The notes: generated by a model not told the origin, from the letters alone. A stretch of DNA of 64,000 nucleotides from Catalinimonas alkaloidigena (GCF_029504655.1 NZ_JAQFIL010000001.1:2981001-3045000), one strand, 5' to 3'; positions 36,608 through 45,054 are shown, counted from the stretch's first letter. Numbers and translations are program-made.

Positions 36608-37060
36608 TCAGTTGATCGTTTTATTTCCACGCAGTGTTTTGATCTGATCAACCATGATGTGAACCTTTTCTTTAAGCAATGCCAAGGGTATATCCTCTGT
36701 TTGCATGCTTGTGAAAATCCAGTTGAGCATATCTTCCAGATGTATCGAACTAAGTTCTCCATCATCAAGATATCGCATTGACCATCCTAAAAATTTGCGC
36801 TCCTTAATACTACCGAAATGAATCAGGTTAATTACCTGATGCCGAATATCCATTTCTATTTCATTCATCAGGTCAACTACCTCTGTCTTGCTACCTTCCA
36901 GATATTGAAAAAACATGTTATGCATGAAGCATAAATACCCACTGATGTCTAATCTTTTGTTCTTTTGGATGGCATGTTGGGCAAGTGCTTTGAGCTTTGG
37001 CTCATCAAATTCTTCTAAAGCGATGCTGATATATGACAGCGCATAGATATCATTTAACAT
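36608..37060 (-). CDS. BLUF-domain blue-light photosensor
   Basis: A 150-residue protein that is almost entirely one BLUF domain, which binds FAD and switches on blue light. The key residues are present: Tyr10 in LSYIS, Asn34 in KNKRLDISGYL, and Gln52 in FFQYLEG, with Trp near 103 in FLGWSM. A C-terminal helical tail of about 40 residues could mediate partner binding. No cyclase, EAL or GGDEF output domain is fused or nearby, so it belongs to the short PixD/BlrB-type group. It is monocistronic, between the STAND operon and a decayed efflux locus. Confidence 0.85.
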   Translation of the reverse strand: MLNDIYALSYISIALEEFDEPKLKALAQHAIQKNKRLDISGYLCFMHNMFFQYLEGSKTEVVDLMNEIEMDIRHQVINLIHFGSIKERKFLGWSMRYLDDGELSSIHLEDMLNWIFTSMQTEDIPLALLKEKVHIMVDQIKTLRGNKTIN

Positions 37061-37144
37061 TGATGTGGCGTTTAGCTATATTAATATAGCCAAACCATTT
37101 CAATGATATGCTAGAATTGGTTAAAATGTTTGATCAAATAGCGT

Positions 37145-37270
37145 CAATAAGGTGACTACCCACGTTTTCAGCATCAAGCATTTTAATGACTTCATCTGTT
37201 CATGGATCCTTGCAATTGGTATATCCTTTCCTTTAACGGCATTAACCAGATCAATTTCTGTGTTTAGCAC
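37145..37270 (-). pseudogene. Unidentified coding relic, frameshifted
   Basis: Downstream of the last stop of the TolC relic, the minus strand reads NTEIDLVNAVKGKDIPIARI and then, after a one-base frame change near 37215, DEVIKMLDAENVGSHLIDAI followed by a stop. The smooth protein-like reading across two frames suggests the 3' end of a broken gene. The family was not recognised. It may also belong to a different gene fused to the TolC relic by deletion. Confidence 0.4.
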
Positions 37271-37612
37271 CTAATTGATATTCCATGGCGTGCCTACGCG
37301 TAACGGAATAAATTCTCCTTCCGGGCCTCCAATTAGTTCTGCAGGAATTGCCTGCACATCAATTTACCAGTAATGATCCAGCTTGGCATTGGCAGGTAAA
37401 TCCGGTACGAGCTGTTTGTAGGCATTTTGCCTGAGAGCTTTAGAAGTTTTATTTTCTAAAGCCTTGGCTTGCAGTAAAGCATTATGTTTTAAGCCATAAG
37501 AAATACTGCTTTCCAAATCAAAAACCTGCTTATGCTGAGGCTTGCTGGATAAATCCCCTTAAATATTTTGAGTATTTGGGATTGAAACCTCTGACAATAG
37601 CAGAAAGAGCAT
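37271..37612 (-). pseudogene. TolC-family outer-membrane efflux protein relic
   Basis: One minus-strand frame starts at ATG 37612 with a signal-like MLFLLLSEVS and is broken by three in-frame stops (37559-37561 TAA, 37364-37366 TAA, 37271-37273 TAG). Between them it reads FDLESSISYGLKHNALLQAK, the classic TolC-family opening, and later QAIPAELIGGPEGEFIP and VGTPWN, segments typical of Bacteroidota TolC proteins. Only about 110 residues of an expected 430 remain, so the gene is truncated as well as interrupted. It lies directly downstream of the MarR/GbsR gene, with a 24-bp dyad in between, where an efflux operon would normally start. Confidence 0.8.
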
Positions 37613-37665
37613 GATAAGTTATCTCATGGCGAAACAGATTTCAATCAAATCACTTATCATGTCTG

Positions 37666-37691
37666 ATTAGTTCTGTACATACAGAACTAAT
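37666..37691. promoter_or_regulatory. Dyad operator candidate upstream of TolC relic
   Basis: Perfect 11-bp arms ATTAGTTCTGT and ACAGAACTAAT with a 4-base centre. The core TTAGTTC-N10-GAACTAA (37667-37690) recurs, with one mismatch, in front of the MarR/GbsR gene. It sits between the regulator stop and the relic's start, as an operator of a regulated efflux operon would. No U tract follows, so a terminator is less likely. Confidence 0.7.
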
Positions 37692-37702
37692 AATGTAAAT
37701 TT

Positions 37703-38170
37703 TTAAGTTTCTCTTTTCTTTTTAATTTCTTCCCAGCGCTGAAACATACGCGGTATCTCGGTTTCAAAATAAAGATACATATCTCTCACATCTTTAAGCC
37801 CCGGGGTTAATTCGTTTTCCTTACCCGTACGCATTGCTAATACCTGGTTTAAAATATTTACCATTATGCGAAACTTTTCATGAATATTGATTTGTGCCAT
37901 CCATCTTTCAGGAGCGACTCTGAAATACCTTCTTCTATCTCCGGGAAATGTCTTATAAGTTACCATCTCAGTCTGGTCCAGCGATTTGAGAGTGGTGCTT
38001 ATTGAACTTTTGCTCGCCTGGAGATGATCCACAATTTCGTCAAAAGAACGGTAGGGAGGGTCTGAAAGCATTAAATATGCCAGCACTCTCCCTGCCATAG
38101 GTGTTAAACCAAGTTTATCAAATGACAAGCCTATGTTTTCCGTTTCATGTCTTAATTCTTCTTCAGTCAT
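37703..38170 (-). CDS. MarR/GbsR-family transcriptional regulator
   Basis: A 155-residue winged-helix regulator. The segment LTPMAGRVLAYLMLSDPPYR (about 21-40) and the helix-turn-helix DHLQASKSSISTTLKSLDQ (about 48-66), followed by the wing YKTFPGDRRRYFRV (71-84), are typical of the GbsR/MarR group. A C-terminal helical region forms the dimer. In Bacteroidota such genes often head operons for TolC, membrane-fusion and RND or ABC efflux genes; here only a TolC relic follows. Paired dyads on both sides of the gene suggest self-regulation. Confidence 0.88.
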   Translation of the reverse strand: MTEEELRHETENIGLSFDKLGLTPMAGRVLAYLMLSDPPYRSFDEIVDHLQASKSSISTTLKSLDQTEMVTYKTFPGDRRRYFRVAPERWMAQINIHEKFRIMVNILNQVLAMRTGKENELTPGLKDVRDMYLYFETEIPRMFQRWEEIKKKRET

Positions 38171-38231
38171 AACCTATAGTAATCCTGTACGATTATGATT
38201 CTATATACGAAAGAAACACAAGTTAGTTTTT

Positions 38232-38255
38232 TCAGTTCAATAAGTTCTGAACTAA
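38232..38255. promoter_or_regulatory. Dyad operator candidate in front of MarR/GbsR gene
   Basis: TCAGTTC (38232-38238), 10 bases, then GAACTAA (38249-38255): the same half-sites and spacing as the dyad at 37667-37690, with one mismatch in the left arm. It lies 62 bases upstream of the regulator's start codon, a sensible place for autoregulation. Confidence 0.7.
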
Positions 38256-38258
38256 AAA

Positions 38259-39248
38259 CTATTCTATGTTTATCCATTTGTTTTCCTGGGAAGACTTAAA
38301 TAAAGCGTCCAGTACTTTCATATTTGCGATAGCATCGCTGGGTGGAGTAGGAACTTCGGAATCTTCTTTGATAGCTTTCGCAAAGGCTTCAAATTCAAGA
38401 ATATACTGATCTTCAGGAGCCAGCAATACTTCTCTGGTACCTACGCTATTGGTCACGCTTACTCTTGTTTCAACATCGGCAGGAGTATTAAAAGGAATTT
38501 CAATAGAAATCACTCCACTTGATCCATGTACATTTACCCGCTGATAAGGAAAAGTCTGGGTGCCAATGGTATATTCAGCTCTACTGTCACCAAAATCCAG
38601 GATACCGGTAGATAAAGTGTCAGTTTTAAATTCTTCATCATAATGCGTGAGGCTGACCACTCTTTTGGGTTCCGCACCTATCAGGAATCTGCTGGATGAA
38701 ACCGCATAACATCCGATATCCAAAATAGCTCCTCCCCCGGCCTTGGCCTGGTTGCGAATATTTGAAGGATCAGTGTTGTTGTAAGCAAAAATGCACTGTA
38801 CCAACTGCACTTTCCCAATTTCTTTCATTCTGATCAGTTCTCTGGCATGCTGCCATTGAGGATGAAAACGATACATAAAAGCTTCCATGACTTTTACTCC
38901 TTTTTGATGAGCATAAGCAATACTTTCCGCCGCTTCTTTCGCATTTAAGGCGATGGGTTTTTCACAAATGATATGTTTACCTGCATCAGCAGCCTGCTTG
39001 ATAAACTGCGCATGAAGGTGGTTTGGTAGAGGAATGTATACAGCTTCCACATTATCATCTGATAGGAGGGCTTCATAGCTCCCATAGGCTTTAGGAATGC
39101 CATATTCTCTGGCAGCATTTTTTGCTTTTTCTTCAGACCGTGAAGCGATGGCTGCAATATCTACAAGGGGAGATTTGGCAATAGGAATAGCTATTCTCTT
39201 TTGAAAAAATCCTGACACGCTTAATATGCCTAGTTGTAAAGCTTTCAT
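38259..39248 (-). CDS. Gfo/Idh/MocA-family oxidoreductase
   Basis: A 329-residue NAD(P)-dependent dehydrogenase. The N-terminal loop LGILSVSGFFQKR (7-19) is an unusual version of the usual GxGxxG. VYIPLPNHLHAQF (about 70-82) and CEKPIALN (about 94-101) are standard for the family, as are MEAFMYRFHPQW near 120-131 and GGGAILDIGCYAV near 166-178, the latter characteristic of the D-xylose dehydrogenase / glucose-fructose type. The stop lies just after the second dyad, and the start is 76 bases from the divergent dehydrogenase gene. The substrate is unknown. Confidence 0.9.
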   Translation of the reverse strand: MKALQLGILSVSGFFQKRIAIPIAKSPLVDIAAIASRSEEKAKNAAREYGIPKAYGSYEALLSDDNVEAVYIPLPNHLHAQFIKQAADAGKHIICEKPIALNAKEAAESIAYAHQKGVKVMEAFMYRFHPQWQHARELIRMKEIGKVQLVQCIFAYNNTDPSNIRNQAKAGGGAILDIGCYAVSSSRFLIGAEPKRVVSLTHYDEEFKTDTLSTGILDFGDSRAEYTIGTQTFPYQRVNVHGSSGVISIEIPFNTPADVETRVSVTNSVGTREVLLAPEDQYILEFEAFAKAIKEDSEVPTPPSDAIANMKVLDALFKSSQENKWINIE

Positions 39249-39323
39249 AAAGGTTTGGTATTAGATGAAAAATTGTTAAAAATTGAACTAGTGAAATTAG
39301 ACAATCGTGTATAATAAGCAAAT

Positions 39324-40235
39324 ATGAAAATCGCTATCGTGGGTATGGGACATGTAGGGGCTACAATTGCCTACACTTTGGTTCTTAAGGAAATCGGTGA
39401 AGAGTTGATACTGGTCAATAGAAATTTGCAGAAGGCAGAAAGTGACGCCATAGACTTAAGACACAGCCAGGCATTCACTGAAAAATCAATTAAAATCAGC
39501 GTAGCATCTCTTGATAACCCGCCAGCGGCAGACGTTTATGTGCTTTGTCTTTCAGTGCCATATGAAAAACATTATAAAAGCCGCTTTGAAATGGCACCCG
39601 GAAACTACCGGATCTTTCGTGAAATTATCCCTAAGCTAAGTGCAAAAAACCAGAAGGCGGTCTTTTTGATAGTGACCAATCCGGTGGATGTGATGACTTA
39701 TTTAACCCTTCAATTGAGCAAACTTAAAGCTGGCCAGGTGATGGGCGTTGGCACGCTCATCGACAGTGCCCGGCTTAGAAAGCGGCTTTCTGAACAAAAA
39801 GAAATCCATCCGGATGATATCCGTGCCTATATATTAGGTGAGCACGGGGACACGCAATTTCATGCTTTGAGCATCGCTTTTGCGGGAGGAGAAATTATTA
39901 CCAATGCCAAGGAGTCTGCTGCCCTCATCAAAGAGTCGGCCAGTTCTGGCTATGAGATTGTGAGAGGTAAAGGATACTCAAATTTTGCCATTGCCATGGC
40001 TACTACCCTGATCATAGAAAGTATTTATTTAGACAACCATCGTACCATACCCGTAAGTACACTGATTAACTCATATTTAGACGAAAAAGATGTCTGCCTG
40101 TCCCTACCAGCAACTATTGGCAGAAATGGGATACAAAAAGTTTTTCAACCTCAACTTTCTGATGAGGAAATAAACGCATTCAAATATTCTGCAAGTGTGA
40201 TCAGGAAGGTTATCCAAAAGGTAAAACAAAGCTGA
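39324..40235 (+). CDS. Lactate/malate dehydrogenase-family protein
   Basis: A 303-residue NAD-dependent 2-hydroxyacid dehydrogenase. The nucleotide loop is VGMGHVGATIAY (6-17). VTNPVDVMTYL (near 114-124) and GEHGDTQFHAL (172-182), with the catalytic His at about 174, are family hallmarks. The active-site loop after the LSVPYEKHYKSRF block near 81-93 differs from textbook L-lactate and malate dehydrogenases, so the substrate (lactate, malate or another 2-oxoacid) is not fixed. It is divergent from the Gfo/Idh gene. The gene is close to a carboxylesterase gene on the same strand. Confidence 0.85.
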   Translation: MKIAIVGMGHVGATIAYTLVLKEIGEELILVNRNLQKAESDAIDLRHSQAFTEKSIKISVASLDNPPAADVYVLCLSVPYEKHYKSRFEMAPGNYRIFREIIPKLSAKNQKAVFLIVTNPVDVMTYLTLQLSKLKAGQVMGVGTLIDSARLRKRLSEQKEIHPDDIRAYILGEHGDTQFHALSIAFAGGEIITNAKESAALIKESASSGYEIVRGKGYSNFAIAMATTLIIESIYLDNHRTIPVSTLINSYLDEKDVCLSLPATIGRNGIQKVFQPQLSDEEINAFKYSASVIRKVIQKVKQS

Positions 40236-40331
40236 CAAAGACCAAAGATACTATTCGCTTAATTGACCTTTTATGAGTATTTTCTAAAGTTCATAAGTAT
40301 CTTGCCACACTACTTGAATAGAATAAATTAT

Positions 40332-40985
40332 ATGCCATTTTCATTAAAACATATTAAAAGAGATCCTCAGATAAAATCAGACAAAAATCCTCCCATGCTA
40401 GTGTTATTGCATGGGCTGGGAAGTAATGAGCAGGATTTATTTTCCTTCGCTCCCCTGCTTGATCCTAAATACCTGATATTAAGTGTCCAGGCCCCTATTT
40501 CCTATGGCTTTGGTGGATATGCATGGTTTAACATTGATCTGACCAGTGGCATCCCCAGTGCAAATATTCAACAGGTGATGCATGCCCGCAGACAGTTACA
40601 TAGCTTTATGAATGAAGCCATAGCAACCTACCAACCAGATCTGGATCAGATTTACCTATGTGGCTTTAGTCAGGGAGCGATCATGAGTTATGCTACTGCA
40701 TTTAGTGAAGCTTCCAGGGTAAGGGGTATTGTGGCTATGAGCGGTTATATTCTTCGGGAAATCACACCACAACTCAGTTTTAAGCCAGAATTAAGAAAAC
40801 TAAAAATATTTGCAACGCATGGCACAGGGGATCAGGTGCTTCCAATATTTTTGGGTAGAGCGACCAATGACTACCTCAGAACATTAAAACTTGACTATAC
40901 ATACAAAGAGTATGATATGGCGCATGAAGTAAACATGGACTGCTTTAATGATGTTAAAGCATGGCTAGCCGAACAGGTTAACTAA
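40332..40985 (+). CDS. Phospholipase/carboxylesterase-family alpha/beta hydrolase
   Basis: A 217-residue serine hydrolase of the acyl-protein thioesterase-like family. The start at 40332 (MPFSLKH) is chosen since the upstream 23 codons are not family-like. The oxyanion-region motif is HGLGSNEQD (about 27-35), the nucleophile Ser is in GFSQGA near residue 113, Asp in GTGDQVLP near 165 and His in AHEV near 197. No signal peptide, so it is likely cytoplasmic. The natural ester is unknown. It follows the dehydrogenase gene by 96 bases. Confidence 0.87.
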   Translation: MPFSLKHIKRDPQIKSDKNPPMLVLLHGLGSNEQDLFSFAPLLDPKYLILSVQAPISYGFGGYAWFNIDLTSGIPSANIQQVMHARRQLHSFMNEAIATYQPDLDQIYLCGFSQGAIMSYATAFSEASRVRGIVAMSGYILREITPQLSFKPELRKLKIFATHGTGDQVLPIFLGRATNDYLRTLKLDYTYKEYDMAHEVNMDCFNDVKAWLAEQVN

Positions 40986-41014
40986 TTCTATATAGGGAGG
41001 TCAGCAAATTTTGT

Positions 41015-41350
41015 TTAAAAGGAACCAGCTATCATATATTTTTCGCTTGCCTTCTTTTTTTTCTCCGTAACTATTTTGTCGTCAGCAACTGTCGTTTCTG
41101 GCTCATGAGCCTCTAAAGACTCAGCGGACTTGTTGATTAACTTATAATATTTTTCCAATAGCTTAAGCGCTCTTTCCAAAGGTATAGAAGTGTTGCAGCC
41201 GTTAATGTTTTTGACAGTGATCACCGGATTCATTGTCTCTTGCGCGTTGAGAATCTTTTCCTCATACTCTTTACCCAGATGCATAATATAGGCAACTTCT
41301 GAATACATGATCAGATTTAGCTTGTCATCTGCGTTAAGTGGTTTTTCCAT
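41015..41350 (-). CDS. Hypothetical protein, charged C-terminus
   Basis: A 111-residue, soluble, mostly helical protein of no family I recognise. A globular N-terminal half (to about residue 78) is followed by an acidic then lysine-rich tail (EKKKKASEKY). No signal peptide or membrane segment. It stands alone between the esterase gene (convergent) and a small membrane-protein gene on the same strand. Codon usage looks normal for the window, and the frame is clean, which supports it as a real gene. Confidence 0.6.
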   Translation of the reverse strand: MEKPLNADDKLNLIMYSEVAYIMHLGKEYEEKILNAQETMNPVITVKNINGCNTSIPLERALKLLEKYYKLINKSAESLEAHEPETTVADDKIVTEKKKKASEKYMIAGSF

Positions 41351-41520
41351 AGGTATTAAATTGATGTAGTGCTGAACCGTATAATCTAAATCCTGAAAGT
41401 AAGCTAAAATTGCTTCTTTAGTTAAAAATAATCAATCAGCTTAGGTATAATTTAGCAGATATATAAGCTAACACTTTTTTTTGGCATTTACTTGTATATC
41501 AGTGACTTTTTAAGGTCCAC

Positions 41521-41709
41521 TCACCGAAAAAACTTTACCCCGGCGGAGAAAAAAATGATGCCAAGTATCGCTGGAATAATTGCTTTCATAGCGGTCACTT
41601 CCGTTTCAAATATCACAATAGGTCCGGAGATCATTGCGTAAACAGATAACATGAGAATAGCAGTACCTAATAATGTAAAAAATATGCCGAATGCTTTTTG
41701 AATGTTCAT
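41521..41709 (-). CDS. Small two-helix membrane protein
   Basis: A 62-residue protein with two predicted membrane helices (about 7-27 and 38-57) and a short basic end. It has the look of small integral membrane proteins common in Bacteroidota, but no family or function can be named. It is divergent from the eutB gene, with 125 bases between the starts. Confidence 0.6.
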   Translation of the reverse strand: MNIQKAFGIFFTLLGTAILMLSVYAMISGPIVIFETEVTAMKAIIPAILGIIFFSAGVKFFR

Positions 41710-41834
41710 TGAGTGTTCATCTTAGTTTAATACCCTAACTGTTATTCTAGCTGAGTGTTAAGCCTAAACTAATAAGTCTTCTCGGTTTTTATTTACTTCT
41801 TATTCTTTATTTTTAAGCAAACACATGTTGCTTT

Positions 41835-43220
41835 ATGAACTATCAACATACCATTGGTCAACATCGCTATCACTTTGCCGACCTCAAAACACTGATGGCT
41901 AAAGCAAGCCCTCTTCGTTCAGGTGATCAGATGGCTGAAATTGTAGCTGGGAGTGCAGAAGAAAGAGTTGCTGCACAAATGGCTTTGGCTCATGTGCCCC
42001 TAAAAACTTTTCTGGAAGATTTTGTGATCCCTTACGAGAAAGATGATGTCACCCGACTGATTATTGATACGCACGACAGAGAGGCTTTTTCAACTATCAG
42101 TCACTTAAGTGTGGGTGACTTCAGAAACTGGCTTTTGGCCTATGAAACGGATGCTAATATATTGGCTAAAATCAGCCCGGGCCTAACTCCTGAAATGGTA
42201 GCCGCAGTGAGCAAGCTCATGCGGATACAGGATCTTATTCTGGTTGCAGATAAATGTAAAGTAGTTACAAAATTTAGAAACACCATTGGTTTAAAGGGAC
42301 ATTTCTCTACGCGACTACAACCCAATCATCCTACGGATGACCTCAAAGGAATTGCTGCCAGCTTGTTGGATGGCCTTTTTTATGGAAGTGGAGATGCCGT
42401 CATCGGCATTAACCCTGCCACTGATAATGTGCAGACTGTCATACAATTGTATGAAATGCTGGAAGCGGTGATTTTTAAATTTGAGATACCCACACAGGCC
42501 TGTGTACTTTCTCATGTGACCACCACAATTGATGCCATACAAAAAGGAAGTCCTGTTGACCTGGTTTTTCAATCCATAGGAGGCACCGAAAAAACAAACC
42601 AAAGCTTTGGGGTTAGTATCTCATTACTTCAGGAAGCATACGAAGCAGCGCTATCATTGGGTAGAGGTACTCTAGGCCAGAATGTGATGTACTTTGAAAC
42701 CGGACAGGGTAGTTCACTCTCTGCCAATGCTCACCATGGCGTAGACCAGCAAACCTGTGAAGCCAGAGCATATGCGGTAGCACGTCATTTTAATCCGCTA
42801 TTGGTCAATACTGTAGTTGGATTCATCGGACCGGAGTATCTTTTTGATGGTAAACAAATCATACGAGCCGGATTAGAGGATCATTTCTGCGGCAAATTAC
42901 TGGGCCTGCCCATGGGCTGCGATGTGTGTTATACGAACCATGCCGAAGCAGATCAGGATGATATGGATAACCTTTTAACCTTGCTTTCCAGTGCTGGATG
43001 TAATTACTTCATGGGTGTACCCGGTGCGGATGATATTATGCTCAACTATCAGAGCACTTCTTTCCATGATGCCTTATACATTCGCCAATTGTTCGACTTA
43101 AGGCCCGCTCCTGAATTTGATGCCTGGCTTCAGAAATGGGGTATAATGAACGATCAACTGAATTTAACTCATAAACCGGAGACACAGCAACTGCTGAATG
43201 AAAACCCTTTATTTAACTAG
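41835..43220 (+). CDS. eutB: Ethanolamine ammonia-lyase large subunit
   Basis: A 461-residue subunit of the adenosylcobalamin-dependent enzyme that converts ethanolamine to acetaldehyde and ammonia. The family blocks include GLTPEMVAAVSKLMRIQDL (about 116-134), the ethanolamine-site region FYGSGDAVIGINPATDN (about 180-196), and YFETGQGSSLSANAHHGVDQ (about 286-305). Length matches EutB (about 453). The eutC gene follows directly. No eutA reactivase, transporter, aldehyde dehydrogenase or microcompartment shell gene is in the window, so this is a stand-alone EutBC. Confidence 0.95.
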   Translation: MNYQHTIGQHRYHFADLKTLMAKASPLRSGDQMAEIVAGSAEERVAAQMALAHVPLKTFLEDFVIPYEKDDVTRLIIDTHDREAFSTISHLSVGDFRNWLLAYETDANILAKISPGLTPEMVAAVSKLMRIQDLILVADKCKVVTKFRNTIGLKGHFSTRLQPNHPTDDLKGIAASLLDGLFYGSGDAVIGINPATDNVQTVIQLYEMLEAVIFKFEIPTQACVLSHVTTTIDAIQKGSPVDLVFQSIGGTEKTNQSFGVSISLLQEAYEAALSLGRGTLGQNVMYFETGQGSSLSANAHHGVDQQTCEARAYAVARHFNPLLVNTVVGFIGPEYLFDGKQIIRAGLEDHFCGKLLGLPMGCDVCYTNHAEADQDDMDNLLTLLSSAGCNYFMGVPGADDIMLNYQSTSFHDALYIRQLFDLRPAPEFDAWLQKWGIMNDQLNLTHKPETQQLLNENPLFN

Positions 43221-43224
43221 CAAT

Positions 43225-43983
43225 ATGTCTCATAGCCCTACTTACCAAGAAGATTTCTGGCAAAATCTCAGACAACATACCGGTGCCCGAATAGCTTTGG
43301 GTAAGGCTGGAAGTAGCATTAGTACTGAAGAACTCCTTAAATTTCAGTTGGCACATGCTCAGGCCCGCGATGCTGTACATACATCATTCAACAGAACTGA
43401 GCTTATAAAAGAACTAAAACTCATTCATCATGAGGCTATTGAACTGAATACATTGGCTAAAGACAGGCAAAGCTACCTCCTCCGTCCTGACTGGGGAAAA
43501 GTTTTGAATGATGAGAGTAAAGCTAAAGTGAGGTCAAATGCAAGTCAGTACGATATATCACTCATCATTGGTGATGGACTCTCAGCGCAAGCCATACACC
43601 GTCACATTCCACCACTATTCAAAATTTTGATTCCAAAACTGCGTAAATTAAACTTTAGCTTAGCTCCCATCAGCTTAGTCAAACATGCCAGAGTGGCGAT
43701 TAGTGATGAAATTGGAGAAGCCTTAAAATGCAGGATGTCAATTATATTTATAGGTGAACGTCCCGGCCTTAGCTCCGCTGATAGTCTGGGTATTTATCTG
43801 ACCTACTCTCCTGTAGTAGGAAATACCGATGAAAAAAGAAACTGTATTTCTAATGTCAGACCAGAAGGTATGCCCTACATTATGGCAGCAGAAAAGTTGA
43901 CTTATCTTATAAATGAATCGATCAGGAAAAAGATATCAGGAGTTCAACTTAAAGATGATTTACAAATCAGTTTGAAGAAATAA
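43225..43983 (+). CDS. eutC: Ethanolamine ammonia-lyase small subunit
   Basis: A 252-residue partner of EutB that holds part of the cobalamin-binding site. The start at 43225 (MSHSPTYQ) begins 4 bases after the eutB stop and gives the usual length. An upstream start at 43198 would overlap eutB and add nine residues. Family features are RIALGKAGSSISTEELLKFQLAHAQARDAV split over residues 22-51, DISLIIGDGLSAQAI (about 110-124), and the late IFIGERPGLSSADSLGIYLT block (about 175-194). Co-transcribed with eutB. Confidence 0.94.
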   Translation: MSHSPTYQEDFWQNLRQHTGARIALGKAGSSISTEELLKFQLAHAQARDAVHTSFNRTELIKELKLIHHEAIELNTLAKDRQSYLLRPDWGKVLNDESKAKVRSNASQYDISLIIGDGLSAQAIHRHIPPLFKILIPKLRKLNFSLAPISLVKHARVAISDEIGEALKCRMSIIFIGERPGLSSADSLGIYLTYSPVVGNTDEKRNCISNVRPEGMPYIMAAEKLTYLINESIRKKISGVQLKDDLQISLKK

Positions 43984-43997
43984 AATATACATATTCT

Positions 43998-44384
43998 TTA
44001 TTCATGATCACGAAATGGAATCATGTGGACGGGTATTTTTAATATTTCTTCAAAATCCTCACCTGATTCACGCATATCATCATCTTCATCATCATAATGC
44101 CACTCTAACACCACATCGTTTCCATCAGTATATATTTTTTCGAGTTTTCTGAGTATATCAACCAGACACTTGGAGGAACTCGTATTAAAATATTCTAGTT
44201 TTATAACAAATTTGGTATGTGAGTTAGGCTCTTTACGGTACGCATCCATCCATTGCATCACCTTTTGATAAAAATCAACTGAATTTTCAGGAATAGAACG
44301 GCCTTCTATTTCAAAAATACCATTTTTAGGATCCAGTATGATTTCAGGCGTTCTGGGAGTCTTGGATTGATATAGACTATTCAT
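43998..44384 (-). CDS. SiaC-family (DUF1987) regulatory phosphoprotein
   Basis: A 128-residue protein of the DUF1987/SiaC family. The opening TPRTPEIILDP and GIFEIEGRSIPENSVDFYQ (about 24-42) and the KLEYFNTSSSKCLVDIL segment (about 63-79) are the family core. SiaC of Pseudomonas is phosphorylated on a Thr in the equivalent of this TSSSK stretch and controls a diguanylate cyclase. The partner kinase/phosphatase pair SiaA/SiaB is not in the window. The C-terminal part is rich in Asp and Glu. Convergent with eutC, 14 bases apart. Confidence 0.85.
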   Translation of the reverse strand: MNSLYQSKTPRTPEIILDPKNGIFEIEGRSIPENSVDFYQKVMQWMDAYRKEPNSHTKFVIKLEYFNTSSSKCLVDILRKLEKIYTDGNDVVLEWHYDDEDDDMRESGEDFEEILKIPVHMIPFRDHE

Positions 44385-44646
44385 GCAATAATTATTAGTG
44401 CAGATATAAAAAATGTTTGTGTACCTCTTAATGCCATAAAAGCAATTTAGGTAAGCAAATAAATATAATATTTTGAGCTTTTCTCACTAAAATGTATCCA
44501 TATCTCTAATAAATAGTTAATGTAAAGAGAAAATGCTAAATATCAATCAACTGTTTTGGAAAAAGCACGTAAGCTTATGACGACACTTTGTTTATGTTTA
44601 TTTTATAAAAAGTTAAACAACATTTATTATATGCAGTTAGCGAATC

Positions 44647-45054
44647 ATGAAAGTTAGTGTATTTAGAAAAGAACATTTTAATGCCGCTCATCGCTTACAT
44701 AATCCCGATTGGTCTGATGAGAAAAATAGAGAAGTATTTGGGAAATGTAACAACCCCAACTATCACGGACATAATTATGAATTAATTGTAAAAGTAAGTG
44801 GATATCCTGATCCCCAAACTGGTTACGTATGCGATATGAAGTGGCTGAGTGATTTAATCAAGGCAGAGGTAACCAATAAATTTGATCATAAAAACCTAAA
44901 TTTGGACGTTGAGGAGTTTCAGAAGCTAAACCCTACTGCTGAACATATTGCGATTGTTATCTGGAATAAGCTCAGAGATCAAATTGAAGAAAAATTAGAT
45001 TTAAAAGTAACACTATATGAAACTGAAAGAAACTTTGTTGAATACCCATCCTGA
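44647..45054 (+). CDS. 6-pyruvoyl-tetrahydropterin synthase / QueD-family protein
   Basis: A 135-residue zinc enzyme of the PTPS/QueD family. Zinc ligands are His15 (HFNAAHRL), His40 and His42 (NYHGHNYEL), with catalytic Cys34 in GKCNNP. DHKNLN near 77-82 is also conserved. It acts on dihydroneopterin triphosphate, giving 6-carboxytetrahydropterin (queuosine path) or 6-pyruvoyl-tetrahydropterin (biopterin path). The overlap with folE and a following SDR gene fit the biopterin-like path (inference). The overlap of 38 bases with folE indicates tight coupling. Confidence 0.9.
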   Translation: MKVSVFRKEHFNAAHRLHNPDWSDEKNREVFGKCNNPNYHGHNYELIVKVSGYPDPQTGYVCDMKWLSDLIKAEVTNKFDHKNLNLDVEEFQKLNPTAEHIAIVIWNKLRDQIEEKLDLKVTLYETERNFVEYPS

